From: Cyclina sinensis
Lineage: Eukaryota; Mollusca; Bivalvia; Venerida; Veneridae
Assembly: GCA_012932295.1 (NCBI GenBank)
Contig: JAAONU010000004.1
Coordinates: 28,064,304 to 28,128,303 of the forward strand
Reading direction: 5' to 3'
Length of the DNA: 64,000 nt
Positions 39,601 through 51,600 of this stretch are shown here, in pieces. The notes under the pieces were generated by a model, which did not search any database, was not told the origin of the DNA, and saw nothing but the letters and a program-made list of their open reading frames with translations. How positions within the stretch are numbered: the stretch's first letter is position 1; the number at the start of each line of letters is the position of its first letter. A program made the translations under genes and the position numbers.

Positions 39601-42600
39601 ATGGCCAAAGGAGTACATTTTCAGTCATGTGTAGATGAATAGTAGCTGTACATTTCCTAAATATCACTCATCTTTGCCAATGGTTTACCAACAAATTTCA
39701 GTACTAACCTGTTTTACAACAGACTTCAAGGCAATGACCAAGTCTTTCTGTACACTTTTCAGTGAATCCATGTTGTTCTCTATCACGGTCAGTGCAGACT
39801 CTCGGACCTGGACTGCCTTGTTAACAACCAGAGGTATAAGAAGTTTACCCCATCTAAATGCACTGCTTCTCATTTCCTTTGGTGCCTGAGAATTCAACCT
39901 GTTACAAGGCAAAAACTGATGTCAGTTTAGTACTAATATTCATACCCTAATAGTCAAGCAGCCATTGTGTGGTAGAATGGGACGTTGTCACCAATGGTGT
40001 CATACAAAAGCTGTGTAAAATAGTACTGTCAGCCTTTTAACAAGTTGCTGACAATTATCAGGATAGTATCAGGATCATGGGCTTCTGGGAAAAGGCAAAA
40101 TTATTTGCTTCTGGACATCATGTAAGTCAAAAAAAAAAACCCAAAAAAAACAGCATTGTAGGGTATATTTTGAAGCTTTTAAAGTAGAATGTTAGATAAT
40201 TCTTCTTTCAACATGTCTTTATACATGCAACTTAAGTATCGCTTTTCTTTAGTTTTATGTCTCTTTAGTTTCTTCCTTCCAAAACATTATCTTTATATAA
40301 AACAGATCCCTAATCCCAATTAACAAAGTCTGTAGCTGGATGAGTCAACTGACTGCCTTTGCAACCAGTGCAGACCAAGATCAGCCTACATATCTATGCA
40401 GTCTGTATGGTCTGCACAAACTGGAATTCAGTCAGTAAGTTTCCTATAAGCAAGCCCATAAAAATTTAATACATCAGTCCAGATTAAAAGATGGACAAGT
40501 CCATTTTAAATACTTAGCATGGTAAGGGTTAAAATCTGTAGCCGATTGTTTACCTTTCAATTGTTCCTACAAACCCGTCAACAACTGACACGGAGGTGGT
40601 GGACCATTTCTCCATGGCACTTTCCACTGTCATCAAAATCTGCTCTGCCTGAAAAATGAACAACTGCTACGAGAACTGCAAATGAGTAACCTTTGAATAT
40701 TACAGGAATAGAAGACAGTCAAGTATTGTCTATATTGACCCTTGATCCAGGTGATTTGACACATTCCTTAAATTGTGGTAGTGCATGATCAAAATCTGAA
40801 CAGACCTTATTTTCAAGATGACTAATTTGGTTAAGGCAAAAATTCTGCAAGATTGTAATATGCCAGATCAGCAGCTACCTCTTCTTCCCTACTAGTCATA
40901 CGGCTCTACTGCAACTAAGATATCAGGTCCTGTAAAACAGCTTATTATTAACAGATTATTCAGTATTTTTAATCATTTTATGATTTATATAGGCAAACTG
41001 TACATTTTTTCTTAAAAAAAAACAACAAAAGAACAATGGAAAAGCCAAGCAAAGAAGGGTCTTACAGTATTTACCTTATCAATGACAATGTTTTGATCTA
41101 TATTCTGTGACTTTAAGCACCACAATGCAATGGAACAGATGCTCTTTTCTTTTGTATTAATGATCGTATGAAGCAATATATCCAACATTTCCACACATTT
41201 TGTTTTTCCCATATGACTGAAATAGACAAAATAGACTAGTACAATAATTATTTAAACTTGAGATACATACAATTTTCCTTCTGGCAATTACATGTATTAT
41301 GGTACTTAACCCTTAACCTGCTGGAACAGAAATTGATTAGCCTTTGCCACCAGTATAGAGCCAGGCCAGCCTGCACATCCGTGCAGTCTGACCAGGCTCT
41401 ATACTGTTGGTAGCTCAATTTTTTGTATTTTGATATTGAAATCCCTTAATCTTTGAATGGACTGTTCCAAATTCAAAGCTGGACACATCCATTACAAAAA
41501 TTCAGCAGGTTCAGGGTTAAGTTACCATCCTAAAACAACCATTAAAGCCACAAATCATTTGCTGTCTCAGGATAACAGATTCACGTTGACATATTGGGTG
41601 TATGTTAATAACTAATTATTAAAGAAGAATTAATAGTTATGTTTTATAACTACATTTATTACTTGAAGACCTGATGTAGAATGGTGCTGCTATCATAGAC
41701 AGCATAGTATATATACATACAGTATGTTCATTAACTCAAACCAGAAAAATCAAGTAGTAGGGTGCAAGAGTTATTTCCCATAATGGAACAATTTACTAAT
41801 TTCGCATTACAGATTAATGTAAGCCACAAATCATTAACTGTCCTAGATGTTTGCAATAAATCATTCATTATCCTAGAATAACAGATTTACCAAGATAAAT
41901 CCATCTTCTAATGCAGAATTAGATTTATGCTGGCCAGAAATTGTACACTAGTAAAATTACAGGTTTATGTAAGCCAGGAATCAAGTATTGTCCTAGAATT
42001 AAAGGTTTATGTAAGCCAGGAATCAAGTATTGTCCTAGAATTAAAGGTTTATGTAAGCCAGGAATCAAGTATTGTCCTAGAATTAAAGGTTTATGTAAGC
42101 CAGGAATCAAGTATTGTCCTAGAATTACAGATTTATGTAAGCCAGAATCAAGAACTGTCCTAGAATTACAGATTTATGTAAGCCAGGAATCAAGTATTGT
42201 CCTAGAATTACAGATTCATGAGCAACAAGGCCAGTGTATCAGACACACTGAGACAGTAAGTTCAAACTTTGGCAAAGGAATGTAACAATATCATTTATTA
42301 ATTCATTACATTTAACCAAGCAACAGGTCAGACTTCGACTGAAACATTGGCATAAACTGAAGTTCATATCAGGAAAAAAAACATTCACTTGATCTAAAGC
42401 ATTACAAAAACACGTGGCTGCTTTGTTAATCACAAAACCAGCAGTAAACTTGATTACCTACAGTCTATCACACAAGTATATGACCAGAATTTTTTTCCAG
42501 ACAATGGATTAAAAATATTATAAGGTGTCTTGAAATAATGCTGAATATTTTGTAAAGTTTTGCCCCTGCAACTTATTAAGTCCCAACACTTCACAGGCCC

Positions 42601-45600
42601 CTGCAACTAATTAAGTCCCAACACTTCACAGGCTATCGCAATTTTACTGTACTTTGTTTTCAAAATGAAAGTTTAAGCTTGAGTGTTTAGGATCTATGCA
42701 AGACCTGTGTAACATTCTACCATCATCTTACCTCACTATTTCCGTGTCAAAAATACAGGTTCCTAATAACTGTAGAGCTTTCTTCTTGACATCATTTGAA
42801 CCGGCAGCAACATCTTCTTTAATTACTTTCAAAAGTCTCTTAATATTTTTAGACACTTCCTGCACAAACTTTACTTCACTTTCTGTCAGAGTCCTGGCAA
42901 GAGAGATGACACAATTTCAAACAACAATACAAACAATCTATGTAGAGCCTAAGTCAGCTCATGCCATTTCCTTTTGCAAAGCTAAACCTGTTTCTAAATG
43001 TAACAGGTACTGGGGAAGAAAAAGCTACCTTGTGAAAATGTTTTGAATTTCCTGAAACATCATTCCTTACAAAAATTAACAAAATACCATACAACAATGA
43101 AAATGCCGTGTAATGAAAACAGGAGCACTGCAGAGCAGCACCAACGCTCGTCTGTTTTACTTATCAGACACAAGCTTGCTAGTACCTACCCATCTAAAAA
43201 TAAGCAAAATAAAGAGATGAAAGAAACATTTTGCAAGTACCTACTCATCCCAGAAACAAACAAAATGAGAGAAATGAAAATAATACAAAAAAGAGGGCCA
43301 TGATGGCCCTGGAACGCTCACCTGAGTACTTTGGCTGTAGGTTTGCTGTTAAGCAGTATTTCATTTTTTAATTGAAAATATGTAAGTGCCTACAAACCAA
43401 ATATGTAAAATATCAGTCAATAAATAAAGGCTCTATGACAGAAAGTAGAAATATCTATTATAAGCTATGGTGACCTTGACATGGTTCATACAGAAATTTC
43501 ATCTAAAAATTCAAGGACTTTTCCAGGAATTTCAAGGAAAAATATTGTTTTTCAAGGACTCTGATATGTTTATTACTTTTGGCGTGCGAGGTCAAAGCAC
43601 TTTCTCCCATCGATGTTAAGTTTCCTTCATACAAACACGGCACAAAGCTTTGTGTGGGTCCCTTGTCAATTTTATCCAATTGTACTTCGTCAGCCAACTT
43701 TGTTGAAACGAGCATTTCTTACCCGTTTTACCCATTTTAAAGCATGCTCACAAATAATACTGATTTCAATACGGGCGCAGCCATTGCTATGACGTCACTA
43801 AAAGTCTAATAGTCGGATACTTGTGTCCGGTCAATAAATTTATCTCGAGGCGTGGAGGCCTGCCAAAAATCGCGATTGCACGAAAAAAAGTAAAAAACTG
43901 TCAATAACATTTTCAAAAAATGTATTATTTATATATTTTAGAATGTTTTTGTATTTTCAAGGATAGATTTGCAGAATTCCAGGACAAAACACTAAATTCA
44001 AGTACCTTTTGGGGTGTTTTTCAAGGAAACATTGAATTCAAGTACTTTTCAAGGAAGGAATCAAATTCAAGGACTTTTCAAGTCCTGTGTGAACCCTGCT
44101 TGACCTTGACCCAGTGACCTCAAACCCTACCCATGGGTAGAGGTCCATGCAAGGAACCTCTATACTGAATATCAAAGATATCGGTCTACAAATGAAGGCT
44201 CTATAAGGTACAGTAGATAAATCTATTTCTAGCCTCCGTGACCTTTAACCTAATCTAATAATTTGAAAACACTTGATAAAGCTTGCTTCGTGCCAAATTA
44301 TAAAATTCTAGGCCTTGTGGTTTTAGACAAGAAGATTTCTAAAGATTTTCTTCTATATTGTTATTTAAAACTTGTGACCCCTCGCGCGGGGCCAATAGTG
44401 ACCCCAGGGACATTTTTCTAACAAACTTGGTAGAGGTCCATTAGATAATGCTGCACAACAAATATCTTAACTCTAGGCCTTGTTGTTTATGACAAGAAGA
44501 TTTTTAAAGCTTTTCCTATATAACTCTCTGTAAAACATGTGACCCCTGGGGCGGGTCCATTTTTGACCTAGGGTCCATGACTTGAACAAACTTGGTAGAG
44601 GTCCTCTAGACAATGCTTCATACAAAATATCTTAACTCTAAGCCTTATGGTTTCTGACAAGAAGATTTTCAAGTTTTCCCTATATAACTCTATGTAAAAT
44701 CAACTGACCCCTGGGGTGGGGTCTGTTTTGACCCCAGGGACATAATTTGAACAACTTTGGTAGAGGTCCACTCGATGATGCTTAATACCAAATATCTGAG
44801 CTCCAGGCCTTGAGGTTTTGGAGAAGAAGATTTTTAAAGACCCAACTTTTAAAATCTTATTTTAGCTCCAGTGAACCAGAAATGCAATGGACCAGAACCA
44901 TTTGAACAATCTTGGTAGAGCTTCATGCAAGGAACATCCCAGGCAAGTTTCATTTAATTTGGCCCTTTTGTTTCAGAGGAGATGTCATTTGAATGAAAAG
45001 TTGACGAAGGACGGACGACGGACAAAGACTGATCAGAAAAGCTCACCCTGAGCACTTTGTGCTCAGGTGAGCAAAAAATAATGACAAGAAACATGGCAAT
45101 GCCACGAAACCAGGTTTTCAAAAATGTTGTTCTGATTCTATACTATAGTATGAATTTTGGAATGAAGATTGCTATGAATATTCAAAAGATTATAACATGA
45201 CATGAAGGAAAAGATAATATTCATGAGAATACATGATAATGAGTAGGATGTAAATTTCGGCTAACAATACTGTCTGCAAGGAGTATACTTAATAATGAGA
45301 CAACAATTTCTGCACGTCATCTTGATGTGGTAAACATTTGTCTGAAGTTTCATCAAAATTCTTCAAAGGGTTGAAGAGTTACAGAGCGGACAGGATTTTC
45401 AATGTTAATGTCACTGTGACCTTGACCTTGGAGCCATCAAAATTCTTCAAAGGGTTGAAGAGTTACAGAGCGGACAGGATTTTCAATGTTAATGTCACTG
45501 TGACCTTGACCTTGGAGCCAGCCATGCGGAACATGCGTTCTGCACGTCATCTTGATGTGGTAAACATTTGTCTGAAGTTTCATCAAAATTCTTCAAAGGG

Positions 45601-48600
45601 TTGAAGAGTTACAGAGTGGACAGGATTTTCAATGTTAATGTCACTGTGACCTTGACCTTGGAGCCAGCCATGCGGAACATGCGTTCTGCACGTCATCTTG
45701 ATGTGGTAAACATTTGTCTGAAGTTTCATCAAAATTCTTCAAAGGGTTGAAGAGTTACAGAGCGGACAGGATTTTCAATGTTAATGTCACTGTGACCTTG
45801 ACCTTGGAGCCAGCCATGCGGAACATGCGTTCTGCACGTCATCTTGATGTGGTAAACATTTGTCTGAAGTTTCATCAAAATTCTTCAAAGGGTTGAAGAG
45901 TTACAGAGCGGACACAATTTCGTTTGACGCCCGCCCATCCGCCCGCCATACCCCAATCTAATAACCAGGATTTTCAAAATTGAAAACCTGGTTAAAAATT
46001 ATGGGGGCGTGCATCCCATGCAGGGGTATACGCCAGAGGAAAGAACCTACCCAACCCATGTCAGAAAATAGTTTAGTTCTAATCTTTGTGCTTTCTCATT
46101 AAAAGTTTTTTCTTATTTAAGCCTTTACAAAACCAAGTGACCCCTAATTTCTATCACAGGGACATAATATGAACAATCTTGGTAGAGGTCTACTAGAAGA
46201 TGCCTCACATCAATGTGTAGTTTAATAGAAGATTTTCAAAGTTTTTCCTACATAACAAGCCAATACTGAACCATGGGTCATGATTTCAACCAACTTGGTA
46301 GAGGTCCACTTGACAATGCTACACACCAAAATTCTGATATCAAAATTGTAAGCTTAATTGTTTATAAGTAATCAGCTACATCAAAGTTTTTGCATTATGC
46401 TGCCAACAATGCCTCAGTGACCGTAACAGCTGGACTTTTTTCTTCGAAAACAGACGAGCTACTAAAACAAGAGGGCCATGATGGCCCTGTATCGCTCACC
46501 TGAGTATGACTGCTTTTAACAAAGTTGCTATGGACCTGTTTAATTGACCCCAGGTGACCGAAGAACTTGACCTAGAAATTATTGACACAATTTCTTTGAC
46601 AAATTTCAAGGTTATTTGTACTGAAAATGTTACCTCTAGAGTGTTTTTTCATATTTGGGCTCTATGACTTCGTTTTTTAACCTAGATGTCCCATATTCGA
46701 ATCTGAGCTAGAAATTATCGAAACAATCTCTCTGACAAATTTCCAGGATATTTGGACCGAAAAAGTAGCCTCTAGAGTGTTAACAAGGTTTTTCGATATT
46801 TGGGCTCTGTGACCTAGATTTTGACGCCAGATAACCCATATCCAAACTTGAGCTACAAATCATCAAAACAACCCTTCTGACAAATTTCTAAGACATTTGG
46901 ACTGAAAATGTAGCCTCTAGAGTGTTTACAAAGTTTTTCGATATTTGGGCTCTGTGACCTAGTTTTCTACTCAAGATGACCCATATTCAAAATTGAGCTA
47001 GAAACCATAGAATTAAGCTTTCTAACAAATTTCCAGGTTATTTGGAATTAAAATGTTACCTCTAGAGTGTTAACAAGGTTTTTCCATATTTGGGCTCTGT
47101 GACCTAGTTTTTGACCCAACATGACCCATACTCCAACTTGAGCTACAAATCATCGAAAAAACCTGTCTGACAAATTCCCAGGATATTAAGACTGAAAATG
47201 TAACTTCTGGAGTGTTAAAAAGGTTTTTTACATATTTGGGCCATGTGACCTAGTTTTTGATCCCAGGTGACCCATATCCAAATATGAGCTAGAAATCATT
47301 GAAAGAATCTTTCTGACAAATTTCAAGGACATTTGGACTAAAAATGTAAACTCTTAGAGCATTAACAAAGTTTATCTACTTTTGGGCTCTGTGACCTAGT
47401 TTTTGACCCCAGAAAATCTATATTCAAAACTGAGTTAGAAATGATCGATAGAACCTTTCTGACAAATTTCCAGGTTATTTGGACTGAAAATGTTACCTTT
47501 AGAATGTTAACAAGGTTTTTCCATATTTGGACTCTGTGACCTAGTTTGTGACCCCAGATGACCCATATTCAAACTTGATCTAGAAATCCTCAAGGCAACC
47601 TTTCTGACAAATTTCCGGATTATTTGGGCTGAAAATGTAACCTCTAGAGTGTTAACAAGATTTTTCTATTTTTGGGCTCTGTGACCTAGTTTTTGAACCC
47701 GGATGACCCATATTTTAACTTGTGCTAGAAATCTTTGACGCAACCTTTCTGACAAATTTCCAGATTATTTGGGCTGAAAATGTAACCTCTCGAGTGTTAA
47801 CAAGATATTTCTATTTTTGGGCTCTGTGACCTAGTTTTTGAACCTGGATGACCCATACTAGAATTTGTGCTAGAAATCATTGAAGCAATCTTCCTGACAA
47901 ATTTCCAGATTATTTAGTCTAAAAATGTTACCTCTAGAGTGTTAACAAGGTTTTTCAATATTTGGGCTCTGTGACCTTGTTTTTTGACCCCAGATGACCC
48001 ATATTTGAACTTGACCTAGAAATTGTCAAAGCAACCTTTCTGACAAATTTCCAGATTATTTGGGCTGAAAATGTAACCTCTAGAGTGTTAACAAGATTTT
48101 TCTATTTTTGGGCTCCGTGACCTAGTTTTTGAACCCAGATGACCCATATTTGAACTTGAGCTAGAAATCATCGATAGAACCTTTCTGACAAATTTCCAGG
48201 ATATTTGGACTGAAAAAGTAGCCTCTAGAGTGTTAACAAGGTCTATATTTGGGCTCTGTGACCTAGTTTTCCAACCCTGATAACCCATGTTCGAACTCCT
48301 CCGAGATATCAATGAGACAAACATCCTGACCAAGTTTCATGACAATTGAGGCAAAAATGTGACCACTAGAGTGTTAACAAACTAATTGTGGATGGACGGA
48401 CTGACGGACGACGGACAAAAGGTGATCAGAAAAGCTCACTCTGTCACTACGTGACAGGTGAGCTAAATAGTTCAATTCAAACTAAAATGGAATAACATTT
48501 CTAGAAGAACTGAGAAAACGGTAAAGTTAGAAATAAAGTATTACAATTTTAACGAAATATGTATCCATTCAGTTTCAGTAAAGATTTTCTTAGTTACAAA

Positions 48601-51600
48601 CAGCGGCTAGTACTGCACAATGCTTACAAGCTTACTTCCAAACCAGTAAGTATGTAAAATAACCAGAAGTTATATACTGTGAAATCATTTTTGTTCGCGT
48701 AGGACGAATTTTCGCGTATTTCGCGCTAGGAACAATGCGCGAATTTAAGACCGCGCTTTTACTAAACTAATAAAACATTTACGTTATCCGAATCTTGATC
48801 CTGTCCGAAATACCTGCATATATTTTTCCAATCACTTTTGACCATTAATTGTTATTTTTAGCCAATATAACTTGAATAATCGGATGTTTTAGCAAATTCT
48901 TAATATCTAGCAAAATTAAAATGAAACTTATTTTGTTTTCTTTTTAAGAATGTTTCGTTTGCATTTCCTCGATTTGTTGAACGCTTGTCTGAAGCATTTA
49001 CTAATAATTATTATATCGTTGTTATCCACTTTTTCGATAATTCGTTAAATAGAGTAATGAAAAAAGGTATGAACAACTAACTCATATATAACACATTTTA
49101 TTTATTTATGTATTTTATTTATATTTATTTTCTGTTTATTGTAACGTAGACATAACTTTGAAATACAATGACTTTCAAATACCTATACACTGCGTCAAGA
49201 TAAAGAACGTCATATTACAATACACAAGTTTATAAAATCTCTGCATTTCGAAACAAACACTTTCAATGTTTTTTTAGCGTAATTGATAAGGGACCGGTCG
49301 GTATCGATCTTTTAATCTATGTACACTTAACCTGTGACAATTAACATCAATTAACAGTTGGACCTGTCAGTTTGTATATTCGAAAGCTGACCGCGGTAAT
49401 TGACATGTATACACGCGTCGGTGGTGATCCAGCGTCATGCAGCTGTCGTCTGCTTTTTTATGCTGATAAAAACAAGAGGGCCATGATGGCCCTGAATCGC
49501 TCACCTGATAGACCATGAAACGATATTGTAGACATAATGAGGAGAGAATTGGTGAAAGAAGGGCATGTGTCCACACTTGCTGATTGGTGAAGTTTTAACT
49601 TTACATGAACTGTTTTAATAATTTCCAGTTTACCTCATTTCGTCTAGATGATAAATACATGGAAAATGTTAACATTTCAAAGTCATTAGACTTTCGATAC
49701 ATTTTTTTTTTCTTTGTAAGTTAACATGAAACTATTGTATGAAGTACAAATTGAAATATGGATATCTGAAACAGGTGTAATGTTTTCATTTTGGCTGAAG
49801 GTAGTTTCCTTCAGAAATGTACAGTCTAGAAGTGACTTTTGTGTTAGGGTATATGCTATTTTGAGACAGTATTTAAGTTACATAATGGTATGCAGTTAAC
49901 CTGTGTTGGTAAATTCTGTACCAGTACAGAATTTGAGAGCACGTTATGACACACAAGATAGGTGATCCACAGACCATGGACTGTACGTACTGAACTCAGC
50001 AGTTGGGAAGACGGAAGCAAACTTTGCAGACTAAGATCAGATGGCTATATAAACTATATATAAAATGAATTGACTATGGGGCGGGGTCAATTTGACCCCG
50101 GGGATCATGATTTGAGCAAACTTGGTTAAGGTCTACTAGGTCATGCTACATGCAAAATTTCTAAGCTCTAGGCTTTCTGGTTCTGGAGTAGAAGATTTTT
50201 TGAAGTTTTTCCTATATAAACTCTATATAAAATCAACTGACCCCCAGGCGGGGTCAATTTGACCCCGGGGATCATGATTTGAGCAAACTTGGTAGAAGTC
50301 TACTAGTTAATGCTACATGCAAAATATCTAAGCTCCAGGCCTGCAGTTCTGGAGAAGAAGATTTTTGAAGTTTTTCCTATATAAACTATATATAAAATGA
50401 ATTGACTATGGGGCGGGGTCAATTTGACCCCGGGGATCATGATTTAAGCAAACTTGGTAAAGGTCTACTAGGTAATGCTACATGCAAAATATCTAAGCTC
50501 CAGGCTTTGTGGTTCTGGAGAAGAAGATTTTTGAAGTTTTTCCTATATAAACTCTATATAAAATCAATTGACCCCCGGGCGGGGTCAACTTGACCCCGGG
50601 GATCATGATTTGAGCAAACTTGGTAGAAGTCTACTAGGTAATGCTACATGCAAAATATCTAAGCTCCAGGCTTTGTGGTTCTGGAGAAGAAGATTTTTGA
50701 AGTTTTTCCTATATAAACTCTATATAAAATCAATTGACCCCCGGGGCGGGGTCAATCTGACCCCGGGGATCATGATTTGAGCAAACTTGGTTAAGGTCTA
50801 CTTGGTTATGCTACATGCAAAATATCTAAGCTCTAGCCTTTGTGGTTCTGGAGAAGAAGATTTTTGAAGTTTTTCCTATATAAACTCTATATAAAATTAA
50901 CTGACCCCCGGGCGGGATCAACTTGACCCCGGGGATCATGATTTGAGCAAACTTGGTAGAAGTCTACTAGTTAATGCTACATGCAAAATATCTAAGCGCC
51001 AGGCTTTGTGGTTCTGGAGAAGAAGATTTTTGAAGTTTTTCCTATATAAATTCTAAGTAAAATCTATTTACCCCCGGGGCTGAACCAGTTTGACCCCGGA
51101 AGTCATGATTTGAGCAAACTTGACAGAGGTCCCCTAGATGATGCTTCATACCAAATATGAAAGCTCTGGGCCTTGTTATTTCAGACAAGAAGATTTTTGA
51201 AATTTCCATTTTAAAAACACCTTTTAGGGCCTCACAGCCATATTGTGCATTGGACCGGAACCATTTGAGCAAACTTGGTAAAGGGACATCTAAGGACCAT
51301 TAGTATGAAGTTATTTTAAAATTGGGCCAGGGGTTTAGGAGGAGATGTCATTTAAAGAAAATGTTGACGACGGACGACGGACGCCGGACACAAGGGTATC
51401 CTAATAGCTCACTCTGTCACTGCGTGACAGGTGAGCTAAAAAATGAATCTGAAATTGAAAATGCGCAAATTTAGGACCGCGCGAACGTACTTTTTTTGCC
51501 GTTTGCGCGAAATTTCATCCCAGCGAATATAAATGATTTCACAGTATATGAAAAATTATTACCATGACAACTTTTCATAGGCATCACACCTATCCTGACT

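Noticed and set aside
41941..42215. CRISPR-like regular repeats
   Set aside because: Units are contiguous with no spacers, and the window is eukaryotic.
41925..42285. Three overlapping frames with 14-residue repeats
   Set aside because: 42-bp tandem repeat artefact.
45338..45896. Repeated 60-88-codon plus-strand frames
   Set aside because: Translation of the 146-bp F4 units.
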